NCBI GenBank assembly: GCA_021234155.1
Contig: JAJEKV010000056.1
Span: forward strand, 1,717,330 to 1,781,329
Length of the DNA stretch: 64,000 nt
Source of the DNA: Isoetes taiwanensis
Taxonomy: Eukaryota > Streptophyta > Lycopodiopsida > Isoetales > Isoetaceae
Direction: 5' to 3'
Shown: positions 1 to 10,229 of the stretch, piece after piece
How positions within the stretch are numbered: position 1 is the stretch's first letter
Layout: each line of letters starts with the position of its first letter
Notes under the pieces: model-generated
Told to the model about the DNA's origin: nothing
Databases searched by the model: none
What the model saw: the letters and a program-made list of their open reading frames with translations, nothing else
Translations under genes and position numbers: made by a program

Positions 1-560
1 CGGTCGCCATGGAAATAAGCGACTCTTACTCTTCTTCGAAGACCTCTTCTGCTCACTCTAGGGTTTTTTAGGCGAACGGCTATGATTTGGCCGCCTAAGA
101 TCTATGGCTCCGATACAATATTGTTTTATGGCTCACGCTAGGGTTTTATGGCTCACGCTAGGGCACGCCGTCGACGCGCTGATGGCTTCCCCCAATTTTT
201 CCACGCCCACGCCCTTTGCTCATGGGCCCACGCTTGCTTGTACCCACGGGGTCACGCTCCATGCCAATATTTGCTGGCTGATAACCGCCCACGGCCACGC
301 TAATAAAAAAGCCACGCTCCGTATTTTCTGCCCCGCATTGACCACGGTGGCCCCACGCTCTGTATTTTTGCCCAAATTGACCACGCACATTGACCACGCA
401 AAAGCCACGCGCTGAAATTTTTGTCCTCACAAAACCCACGCTCTGTTTTTTAAGACCCACGCTTTGCCACGCTCTTCATGCTTTTTATTTCCCATGCTCA
501 CGCTGCTGACCCACGGGCCACACTGACGCCCACGCTCCCTTATGGCTGATCACGGGGCAC
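1..560. repeat. Degenerate CCACGCTC motif cluster
   Basis: The octamer CCACGCTC and close variants (CACGCT, CCACGC) recur about 15 to 20 times from about 125 to 560, mostly 20-45 bases apart, with AT-richer spacers. Two adjacent near-copies of GGCTCACGCTAGG lie at 129-162. Short ORFs on both strands here look like by-products of the biased composition. The stretch probably belongs to the 3' internal or untranslated part of the LTR element that ends at the polypurine tract near 880. No gene is recognised. Confidence 0.5.
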
Positions 561-1244
561 GCTTTTATGGTGCTTACTTTTTTAAGCCCCCTATCATACT
601 TGTTTTTAAGTAAAATTTTGGGGTATTGTTTGTTCAAATGGACTTCCCCATCATATAAGGGGATAGTCTTCATCTTTTTCTTGCCCCAGTTCCTATGATC
701 CACGTTCTGCATCGACATTCATTCGGATCTTATTCGTCATCGACGCATTCATGAAGATATTTTTCGGCGACACAACCCAACCATTACCATCATTTTCGCC
801 CCTAAAATTTTTGGCACCATGTTGTAATTGTCGGACTTGTCTTATAAAAGTTTGTACATGTTTTCGTGCTAAAAACTTTTAGGGGGAGGCAGTGTTAACC
901 ACCTAGTGGTTAACATTGTGCATGCACATGTTAGGTGCATGCACATGTTAGGTGTCAGTGGTGGCAGACTGACACTTGGCATGATTAGGTTAACATAAGT
1001 GTAGAGATTAGATTTAGTTAGATGTACGGCTCAGATTTGCGGTCTACACTATATTAGACTGGAGCCTCTTCAGATGTACTCAGGTTTATCTCATATTTGG
1101 AGAGCCTCATTTGGCCACGTTCCCCTTCATCCTTTGTACATATTTCCTTGTCTTGTTCTTGTTTTGTGATCATGAGCATGGCAGCTTTGTAGCATCCGGC
1201 AGTCATGGACTGCTGCTGCAGGGTGTATGCCAAGAATCCAAACA
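561..1244 (+). mobile_element. 3' end of an LTR retrotransposon: polypurine tract and LTR start
   Basis: A purine run (AGGGGGAGGCAG, 881-892) is followed at once by TGTTAACCACC at 893. This is the usual layout of a polypurine tract next to a 3' LTR on the plus strand. The first LTR bases form a hairpin: GTTAACCAC, a 3-base loop, then GTGGTTAAC (894-914). A short tandem repeat of TGCATGCACATGTTAGG follows. The right LTR end is not certain; a CA at 1244 just before the gag-like fossil is one candidate. No matching 5' LTR is in the window. Confidence 0.5.
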
Positions 1245-2287
1245 ATGAATCCCATCCATGAGTTTTCAGACTTCTTAGTATCGTTTTTACTAGGGAAAAA
1301 CTACAAAATGCCCCTAACTTTTCTTGTATTTCATAATATACCCCTAACTTTCTAAAAATTCACAAAATGCCCTTGAAAATGTATACATGTATTTGTACTA
1401 TTTGAAATTTTATAAAATACCCTTAACTTTTACTTAAATTCATGAAATGCCCTTAACTTTTTGACAAAATCACAAAAAGTCCTTCCTAAATGTATACATT
1501 CTACAACCAATTAAATTCATAGAATGCACTTTAGTTTAGCTTAACTTCATACAATGCCCTTTGTATCCTTGATATTAGGAACATTCATCTTAGAATTTTA
1601 GAAACAAGTTTTCTAGCTCAATTGAAATTCCAATCTTCAAACAAAACACATCAGAGTCGATTTTTCTAGCTCATTGAGTTAAAAAACTTATTTCTTATAT
1701 TCTCATATGTCTTCCCGATATCTGAAATATTTTGATGGTACAAAAGGCATTGTGTGAAGGTAAGCAAAAGTAAAGCGTATTCTATGAATTTGATCAAAAG
1801 TTCTAGAAGGATGTACATTTAGAAAGGCCTTTCTGAATATGTGCAAAAGTTAAGGGCATTTCATGAATTTAAGTAAAAGTTAAAGGTATTTTGTAAAATT
1901 TCAATGGGTACAAATACATGTATACATTTCCAGGGGCATTTTGTGAATTTTCAGAAAGTTAAGGGCATATTGTGAAATAAGTGAAAAGTTAGGGGCATTT
2001 TGTAGTTTTTCCCTTTTTACTAAGCTGGAGTCCTTTGGCAGTGGAGGCTCGAACAATTTCCACATTTTGTTGGGTCAATTTATTCCACTCAGCGATAAGA
2101 TCTCACTCCTAATTATGACCAAAACACGATTTTTTATTTGCTTTTCAAATTCCACAAACGTAGTAATGGGTTGATCGACTGGCTGGTTCTTCTAGATATC
2201 CAGCCACCAGTCCTTTGCAACATCATCTAGATGACGCTCAGCAAAATATAATTGTCTTCATCATCTTTAGTTTTGGAAAAATATGAA
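1245..2287 (-). pseudogene. Ty3/gypsy gag fossil related to element 1, interrupted by a MITE
   Basis: Segments 1245-1283 and 2023-2287 match, base for base over long stretches, the gag region of element 1 at about 62727-63060. The match covers the WWLDIQKNQPVDQP part of the capsid-like domain. Frames are broken and the element is only partly present. The two segments are separated by the 721-bp MITE at 1293-2013. Homology to element 1 stops at about 2287, where unrelated LTR-like sequence starts. Confidence 0.8.
1284..2022. mobile_element. Mutator-like MITE with long terminal inverted repeats and 9-bp TSD
   Basis: The element occupies 1293-2013 and is flanked by perfect copies of TTTTTACTA at 1284-1292 and 2014-2022. 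A 9-bp duplication is typical of Mutator-like transposons. The ends are inverted copies of each other for over 200 bases, starting GGGAAAAACTACAAAATGCC on both sides. Each arm contains several copies of an AAAATGCCCYTAACTTTT-like motif. No transposase is encoded, so it is non-autonomous. The empty site is seen in the intact gag copy near 62755-62780, which has a single TTTTTACTA. Confidence 0.9.
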
Positions 2288-5200
2288 TTCACGACATGGA
2301 ACCCAAGGGGTTAATAAGAATAAACATAAGTTAAGAAAAAACATTAAGGAATTACATGGAATGTTAATATAGCTAAGGGAATAAATGATAAAAGAAGATA
2401 AGGTGTGATGCTTCTCCATGGAGGAGATCATGGGAAGCTTATGGGAGCTTCTGGACATAAGTCTGGCATGGGACACTTGCGGGTCTGATGAGATGCATGA
2501 AGCATGCTATGGATGAAGTATTTAGTAATACTGGTAGACCTAATTGACAAGCCGTGACCTCATTGTTAAAATGGTTTAGGGATTTAGCTCAAATCATCAT
2601 AGATAATAATGAAATTGCAATGTGGTTGATATGACATTCTAAAATGGGCTTTCCTAGGGGAAGGAAAGTTAGGTTTATGTGCTTCTATTCAATGATATAT
2701 CTAAAGATGTTGTGTGTAGATGACAGTGTAATCATGGTTGCATAATAGCATTTACTGGTTGAAATTTGATATAAGGATGTGATAGTACATATATATGACT
2801 GTATGTGAACTATTCTCTGCGATATCATTGCAAGTGTTTGCATTTATATATGTTGTCTTTACTATATATGCATAGTGGAAATGCATGTGGGATGTGGTAC
2901 TGGATACTTGAATCATGGTAATGAATATGGTTTGAACTTTGACATGTGGGCCATGTGATAAGATATGGATTGATATATAAGTGCATATGCTCTGGGGTCG
3001 GAGTCCATTTGCGGTGGCTTGGACTCGTGGTTATTCTTGTTCTTGACATTGGGCATTGTCACCCCGGCGAGGGTACTTCGTCGCACTACATGGCTTAGAA
3101 GAGGTCTCCTAGTGCTGGACACACGCTAGGAGGTGTGTGACATGAGGCTTACCCCACCCGTATTTGCTGCAGGGCCTGATCAGCTTGGGTGGCAGTAGGA
3201 ACTGGAGTTGCATTGCATACTTATGGATACCTCATGGTTGTTTATGGTTTCTCATGATTTATAGTTGTCTCATGAATTATAAGGGTATGGCATGTGTATT
3301 TTCAATATTTGGATGGCTTGATGATGTTCAGGTATTTTGCATGATGTGGGTTCTTATTATATTTGTTCATATTATGTGCTAATATTGCATTACTGGATAG
3401 CATAGAGGGATTCTTAAGTGAGGTATCAAGGTCTAAGAGTGATTATGGTGATTGTTACATTACACGCATGTCTTGCTAATTATGCTAGTATATCCTAAAT
3501 ACTTCAAACCCCCCACTTAGTCTTTATGACTAACCCCACATGCGTTCATGGTGTAAGCAGATTGACATGAGGCTTGGAGGATCATTGTGCAGTGGAGAAC
3601 CGGAATGGAGCTAAAGACTTAAGATCTCGTGAGCCATTAGCAAGGCTTTGTGGCTACTGGATAAACTTGACATTGTGGATTCTTAGAACATGAAGCATTT
3701 TGGATTGAGTAGACTCAGATATTATGTAAATGAGGGTTGCGCTCAAAGTGTAATTGGATGCACTGAGATTAAAGTTTCAATTCTTTACCAGGAGTTTTGT
3801 GAGAACGCTGTTGCATTGACATAACATAATTCATGCATATCAACTTATCAGTGTTAATGCAAGTCTTTAACGGGATCTCGGGTTACCTAGAGGGTTAACT
3901 CGGCAGGCCCGTTACAGTTGGTATCAGAGCATAGTTGGATCGTAAGTTCTAATCTGATTATAGATTCAAGTTTGAGATGTATGATGATATTGTTATTCCT
4001 TAGGAAAATGCAGAGATGGTGGACTCAACGGAGGAGTAACGAAGGTATGTGAAGTTTATCTTAGTTTTGATTGCTAATTTATATTATGCAAGGAAGAAAA
4101 GCTAGCAAGAAGGAGCTAGGCTTGAGTTGCACAAATTTTGAAGGGATGCCGAGATAAACGTTTTCATGTGAAGCAAGAACAATAAGCCATGGTAATGTTG
4201 GAGGTATGGTATTTTAAGATTGCTACGAAGTTCTATAACTGTAGATGGTCTAGTGGTGAATCTGTAAACAAAGTAGATCGTGCACTAGTTGTGGAAGTTG
4301 CCAAGGAAAGTTTTTTAGAACAATAAAAGTGAAATTCAATGGTACTGAGATGACTTCAAATAGGCTATGCTTACATCATAGCAGTGTAGTTGCCAGGCAA
4401 ATTTTAAGCTAAGAGTAAGTATACTTGAATATTATTTGATATTACTATGATCAAAGAGGCAGGATGGTTGCTTTAAGAATGTATAGAGATGAATAGTGTT
4501 GATATTGAGAGAAATGTCACAAATCAATCATCATCACCATATTTGAAGAATTTATAAAAGATTCATATGTCTGTTAAGGGTATAAGAAGTGATTTTTACA
4601 AACTAAATTGATCAAGAATTGGGAACGCGTGGAATGATGTGAGATTTATAAATCATAACAACTTGAAAGATTATTTGAGCTATTGTGGATGTGGAAAATT
4701 AAATTCGTCTATATTGTGAAAGTTGATTAGAATGGCAATGTACTTGGTGTAGCCATTGAAGTGAGACAAGATATATGATTGGAACATGAGAAGAGAGAAT
4801 GTATTAGAGCTAAAGCAGAAGGAAATCTTATAGCAATGGAGAGTACCATAGTTGGAGCTCTAGTTCATGATACAGAAGTAGTAATGATCAGAAGTATGAG
4901 ATGCGCCCATGTCCATGCTGGTTACCCTCTCTCTTCTTCGGTTGACCTATTGACTTGATGATAGTGACTAACAATCAAAACGGTTCCAAAGTAGTATGGT
5001 AAGAATAAAAGGGAAATTGGAATTGTGTGGAGAGGCCATGTTACTTAAAAGGGCCGAGGGAAATAACAAGGTAAGATGTGCCAAATAAAAGTACTGAGCC
5101 AAAATGACATATTGGTAGGTTGGGATTTCATTGGAAAGCAGGAATCTTGTGGCACATAAGGGAGCAAGCTTGGGGATTTTTTTAGCATGAACATGGTTAT

Positions 5201-6300
5201 ATACCCCGCTAAGTTGCCTTACAGAATTGTCATAAATCAAGATAATGTTTCCTCGACTATCCAAGTAGAAAGACACAAGAGTTTGTTGGGATGGTGCTAC
5301 AATGTTAAGTGACACTTTGATTTGATAAAAATAGTTGCATATACCTTGGGAGAGAGTCGAGACAAAGCTGGTAAAGTTGAATGTAATGCAACGTATGTGG
5401 ACTTGAAGCTATAAGGATATGTTGAAAACATAAAGGGTTGTGCAACAATAGTACTTGGATGCTCATGTAAAGAAACAAGAGAGAGATATTTTATACTTTG
5501 ATCGAAGTAGGGATGGTGTGAGAAAAGGTAGTGTTTATAATCTAAGGATTGACCAGTGAGATTGCAATAGATGTATGGAAGCAATCAAGCAATGCTTATA
5601 CAGATTAAAACTATGTTGTATAGTAATTATTAGCTCACATGTGGAATATGCTCCTCTGAATAATTCGGGAAAGAATGATACTTGTAATTCTTTGCCCCTC
5701 TTGTATAACTCATGTGAATTGGATAGTTATAAGATACACAGATTGGGGGATTGCCCTACGTATTCTACTTGTTACTTTTTGGACTGGACACCCAAAAAGG
5801 TTTCATGTAATTACATATCTAGTCCGATCGGTGTATCTCTTTTGAATGGTGGGTTTAGTATTTTGTGGCACATATATAGCATCTTTCCTATGAAAAGTTG
5901 CATTAATTGCATTATGCTTGTTATATTGCAGTGGATGTTCATGTTTCTCTGTTCCTCTCATTGTTATGGATGCATAGAATATACCTATTTAGTAATATGT
6001 GAGTGAATTCCAAACTTGGACGTATGTAGAGTGAATGTGAGAAAAGTATGCATTCAGGCTATCTAGTAAGTATCTTTCCTCTGGCTTGAATTAATTGTAT
6101 GAAGCTAACTTTGAACTTTCAAGTTGGAGAGTCATCATCTTGGATTGGAAGGCAGAACTAACTGAGCACTCACTTTTCATGTTGTCAAAGTGGCTGGGGC
6201 CTTTCCATGTAAATTAGGTCTGCAAAGATGTGTGTCGCTACCTCCGTGTCAAGAACCTGTTTCTTGAACCCCCACTATACATAAATTCAAACCTCGAGCC
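2288..6300 (+). mobile_element. Decayed Ty3/gypsy element: 5' LTR end, PBS and pol remnants
   Basis: A primer binding site for initiator tRNA-Met lies at 3919-3930, directly after an LTR-like end (CCCGTTACA, 3908-3916). The LTR probably starts near 2288, where gag homology of the neighbouring fossil stops; that would make it about 1.6 kb. Downstream sequence is too decayed for continuous frames, but near 6190-6215 the residues KWLGPFHV are readable, the motif found after integrase in gypsy polyproteins. No 3' LTR was found. Longer open frames at 4968-5584 (minus) and 5575-6006 (plus) look accidental. Confidence 0.5.
3919..3930 (+). other. Primer binding site (tRNA-iMet type)
   Basis: TGGTATCAGAGC, the standard plant retrotransposon sequence complementary to the 3' end of initiator tRNA-Met, lies 2 bases after the LTR end CCCGTTACA. 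Confidence 0.85.
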
Positions 6301-6603
6301 TGCTCTTCTTGGGCAGTCTCTTGATATCCTCGGTCCTGCTCTTCTTGAACAGTCTCCTGACATTGGAGGCTTGCATTGAAATGCAATTGCACATTTTTTT
6401 AAGTTTGGACGATGGCATCCGTGCATGGAGCTTTATGTAGAGTCTACATTAGGATATCAAGGCTTGGTGCATGAACAGATCTAGAATCTTTCAAAATTGC
6501 GGAGTAAAGCAAAACTAGTGCTTGAACCATTAGTTTCCCTTACAATAGAACAATCAGACCGTCAAGCATTGCCTATTCCAAATTACTGACACAGTCGCAG
6601 AAG

Positions 6604-7161
6604 ATCTCACTGGTGCAGAGTGGAAAACTGATGTAGGGGATCTGGCATGCCAGACATGGAGCCAAAATTATCGAACCATAGAGCTCGTGTAGGGTCTCGA
6701 TGGGTATCTTCATCATGAGTATCATCATCTTGGTCTGGGACCTTGGAGCGAGTCTTGTTCTGAGCTCTTCTCTTCATAAGGGCACAAGCAAAGGAAGGTG
6801 AATAAAAAAAAAGCAATATAGAAAGATTGTAAACCTGGTTGCATATGAGATGAAACTGTGCCAGGGATCGTGCCTGAAGAACCTGATATGAATGGTACCT
6901 GGCGAAAGCAGAATTGTGGCTGTGGCTGCCTAGTGAAATCGAGGCCTAAGAAGTCGAGGGCTGGCAAATCTAGGGTTTGAAAAATTCGTGACTAAATGAT
7001 ACTTGGTAAGAACCGCCTGGATAAACTGGAACGGGTACGAAAGCATGGTTGGTTGTAGAAGGGATCCGCTGGGATAAACTAGAACTGGAACAAAGGGTCG
7101 CAGATCCAGGGCCTGGGTAAACTGGAACTGGAACGGAGGCATGATGCTCTCGCCTTGGCAC
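6604..7161 (-). CDS. Possible coding fragment, proline/glutamine-rich, unrecognised
   Basis: On the minus strand, open frames at 7161-6970 and 7142-6930 repeat a VPVPVYPG-like unit; the DNA repeats GGGTAAACTGGAACTGGAAC-like strings. A frame with HMQPG ends at a plausible donor (CAACCAG/GTTTAC, near 6832). A frame rich in charged residues (KRRAQNKTRSKVP, then QDDDTHDEDTH) ends with a stop near 6607. Frames do not join cleanly, so exon structure is unresolved and the piece may be a pseudogene or a retrotransposon gag end. No family was recognised. Confidence 0.25.
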
Positions 7162-7192
7162 TTACTACTTGATAGGCTGATGCCGAAGGCGC

Positions 7193-7248
7193 CTAGATCT
7201 TAGAACATTTAAACTAGGCAAACCAAGTTTAAATGTTCTAAGATCTAG
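7193..7248. repeat. Perfect 23-bp inverted repeat (hairpin)
   Basis: Arms at 7193-7215 and 7226-7248 are perfect reverse complements over 23 bases around a 10-base loop (AGGCAAACCA). The stem is AT-rich and has an AGATCT site near its outer end. It may be a short foldback element; no coding sequence is near. Confidence 0.85.
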
Positions 7249-7463
7249 AAGGCTCTTAATGTATACCTTAGAATTACTTCTTTTCCTCTAAAGATAAATA
7301 TACCTTAGAATTGTTGCTTATGTAGATTATTCAAATCTGCCACGTGAAATAAAAACCATGGAAGATTTTTGTTTTCTTTTAATGTTTGAACTCTAGCCGA
7401 CCTTGGGAGAAATCCAGGAAAAATGAAGATTTCTCAATTGCAAACTCAAGATTTTCAGTTGAG

Positions 7464-7666
7464 TTAGGGTGCTTTCCCATGGGTCTCCATCCTCAAGGTT
7501 TTCTTGAGGTCCAGATCAAGGCGTGCAGGTTCCCGTGGGCGCCTCAACCTCAAAGACTCATGTTTTTGACCTGAATCAAAAGTAATCACCAAGCATTTCT
7601 CAACGCTCAAGTTTTTGACCTAGACCCAGATTTTCAAGTCGCCAAACTCATGGGAAAGCACCCTTA
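7464..7666. mobile_element. Small MITE, PIF/Harbinger (Tourist)-like, TSD TTA
   Basis: A 197-bp element (7467-7663) has terminal inverted repeats GGGTGCTTTCCCATGGG and, inverted, GGGTGCTTTCCCATGAG. It is flanked by TTA at 7464-7466 and 7664-7666. A 3-bp TTA duplication with GGG-starting termini is characteristic of PIF/Harbinger MITEs. There is no coding capacity; the open frame at 7386-7574 crosses the left end and is not a gene. Confidence 0.75.
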
Positions 7667-7763
7667 GTGCATGCAAAACAAAAATTTCGAAATATTTCTA
7701 GGTATTTTTTCCATAAGATATTTTTCTATAAGGATTATACAAATCTCCGGTTAGAAGATTGAG

Positions 7764-9596
7764 GCCCTTTTTCCACAGCAGTCTTATTTTATGGCTGTCA
7801 CATTTTTATAAGACATCCTTTTAGGCTCCATGTCATACATAAGACATGTCTTAAAAAAATCAGTTTTCCATTACTTTAATATAAGACATGTCTTATTGAT
7901 ATAAGACGTGTCTTATATTCACAGTTTTCCACTACACAAAAATAGACATTGCCTTATTATTATATTACTATATAAACTCAATATTATAAACAACAAATAC
8001 ATAAGCTCCTTATAAAACGAAGATATGCATGATGATTTTACATGATATATGCATAGGGATTTTACACGAATTTAAAGGATTTTGCATGACATAACATAGA
8101 AAACCAAACTAAAATTTGTAAGAACGGAAAGGAAAAATTTGAAAGGTATTGGAATTTGAAGAATTGAAAGATATTCACAGAAGAAAAAAACTCATAGAAC
8201 AGACAGAAACAGAACAGACAATAGACTGATAGGTTTTCCATTTATTCAAATGCAATTCTATTCATTGAATCATTGAATCATCCTTGAATCATTTACGACT
8301 AGGATTATGGCAAACAAGCAAAGACAACGAAATCCTTAAATATGACATGACAGAACTAAAAGTGCAATATGTTAGCTTGCTTGAGGACAGAACATGATGT
8401 GTGCATTGGAATTGATATTTAATTACATCTATAGATGGTTGAATGAGGATGTTGACACTCAGAACACAGATCTAGATATTTTTAAGGTAAATTGGAAGAA
8501 ATAGGGTAGAAATCTTCCACTGATTTTGGGTCTCTTTGACCTGGGAGGATAATGATAGTGACAGCTATTACAGTGCTAACAAACACCGAACTCAGTTGCT
8601 TATGTGCCTGAAACACCTTCAGGAATATGAAGAGCTTTATGCACTTTATTAGATCTTTCCATTAGTCTACCAATAAAATTCAATTCAATATCGTGAGTCA
8701 ACAAGACAGAACCTAGTTGTTTTCGATTGTTAAAAACTTCGTTTTTAAGCTTAACGGGAAGATATTGTGAAAAGCAACTGAATATTCAGAAAATCTATTG
8801 TGGCTCGTGAACCTGTAGCATAGCAGTAGAAAGAATCATAAAAAATGCAAACAGAGTGAAAAACACATGATGGCAGAAGCAGACATAATGGGCAAGCTTA
8901 ATAACCCTAATCTAGTTCAGCTCACAAGATGATGTTATCAGAGTGGAGCACTGCTACTAGTTTATAATACCTTCAAAATCGCAGCCTAAATGATCATTTA
9001 TTCAAAGAAGATATAAACCTGCCATGGCATACTAGATACAATATTCTGAAAGGATTAGCATCCGATATTTGCTTCAACTTGCTGCGGATCTGCTTAAAAC
9101 AGATTATCTTAAGACTGAAGAAATTGAGAGCAAAGATTGAGAGAAAATAATGCTGAAAAAGTGTCGGGTCGATGCTTGGAACATGCGAAATGGGTCTGAA
9201 ACGGAACTAGAAACAGCAAAATTAGAAGGGCAACGAACCATTCATGTAGATCGAAGCAAATAATCAGAAGATGAGAGCGCCGATTCCTGTCCAATGAGAC
9301 CAGCAATTACATTTCCAGCAATTCCAATCCAGAAATTACAGTCACGATGCTTCTATTCCTTTTTCTTTTTTGCGACATCCTAAATTTTCGGCAAAGAAGG
9401 CCTCGGATTGGACATCTTTCGATGTCTTATTTTGTGGCGGGGGATTTCCCCAGAAGAAAATGCGACTCCAAATTTGTAGGGCATGCATATAAGACAGTCT
9501 TAAAAGTTAACATGGAAAAGCTAAGGTGTCTTATATGCTTATGTGGCCCAATCATATTTTTATAAATTTAAGACATGAGTGTCGTGGAAAAAGGGC
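7764..9596. mobile_element. Non-autonomous DNA transposon with short TIRs and subterminal repeats
   Basis: GCCCTTTTTCCAC at 7764-7776 recurs inverted at 9584-9596. Behind both ends lie several copies of a palindrome-like motif AAGACATGTCTTA: at least five at 7785-7920 and three at 9485-9575. Short termini with clustered subterminal motifs are typical of hAT-like and related elements, where the motifs bind transposase. I see no clear target-site duplication and no transposase. The 1.8-kb interior has no credible ORF. Confidence 0.55.
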
Positions 9597-9614
9597 ATGA
9601 AGTCTCAGATTCTT

Positions 9615-9960
9615 TTACAACAACATCACGAGATTTTCCTCCAAAAGTTTTTCTATACTCGGCACATATTTCGGGACATCGAGTCCATTCGTGCGCTTCA
9701 ATGTGCGGTGACGATTAAGGATGTTAAAGTACATCTGGCCAAGCATTTTGAACTGCGCGCTCATTCTTTCTTGAACCCTAGTAAACCACGCAAAGCATTC
9801 TCTTCTTACGTTTGGGAGCTCCATTTTCTCTTCTTGGTTCAGGCTTGGAGTGAATCGGATCCGATCGCAGGCCTGCATTTCCTCGAACATATATTTTTTA
9901 ATCTGCTACTGGACGTATTCTGATCGTAAATGGATGTAAGCAGTCTTGGGGCTTTTCCGG
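9615..9960 (-). pseudogene. Unrecognised coding remnant with in-frame TAG
   Basis: The minus strand has a frame of about 110 codons of ordinary protein composition (about 9960 down to 9615; includes MQACDRIRF and CFAWFTRVQERM). It is interrupted by one TAG within CAG-TAG-CAG near 9917, which looks like a single C-to-T change in a run of glutamine codons. A splice acceptor ending in that TAG is the other reading. The product is unknown. It lies head to head with the gene starting at 10230. Confidence 0.3.
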
Positions 9961-10201
9961 CATTCTTTTTGGTAGATCAGCTTCTAGCAAGAGATTTTGG
10001 CTTATTGTTTTCTGTTTTTTATCCAAAACTTTAGCAGTGCAGGTTTTTTTGTGGTTGAAGACGGATTTTAACGGCATCTTATGAAGGCGAGGCTTGCTTA
10101 AAGGGTCCAGATTAGTAAGCACGTTAGTTAATCCGAGTGGCCAGCTGTCTTTTGTGATTTAAAAATGGGATTGATGAGTATGAACAGAGTCTGAAATTTA
10201 C

Positions 10202-10216
10202 ATGAAATTTGCCTGA
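10202..10216 (+). promoter_or_regulatory. Short upstream ORF (4 codons plus stop)
   Basis: ATG at 10202 opens a frame of four codons (MKFA) ending in TGA, 13 bases before the main start at 10230. If it is in the mRNA leader it could lower main-frame translation. Leader extent is not known. Confidence 0.35.
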
Positions 10217-10229
10217 TTATGAGATTATA

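Noticed and set aside
4968-5584. Two overlapping minus-strand ORFs
   Set aside because: Antisense to the decayed gypsy interior; no family features.
5575-6006. 143-codon plus-strand ORF
   Set aside because: Cysteine- and hydrophobic-rich translation without motif, inside decayed gypsy sequence.
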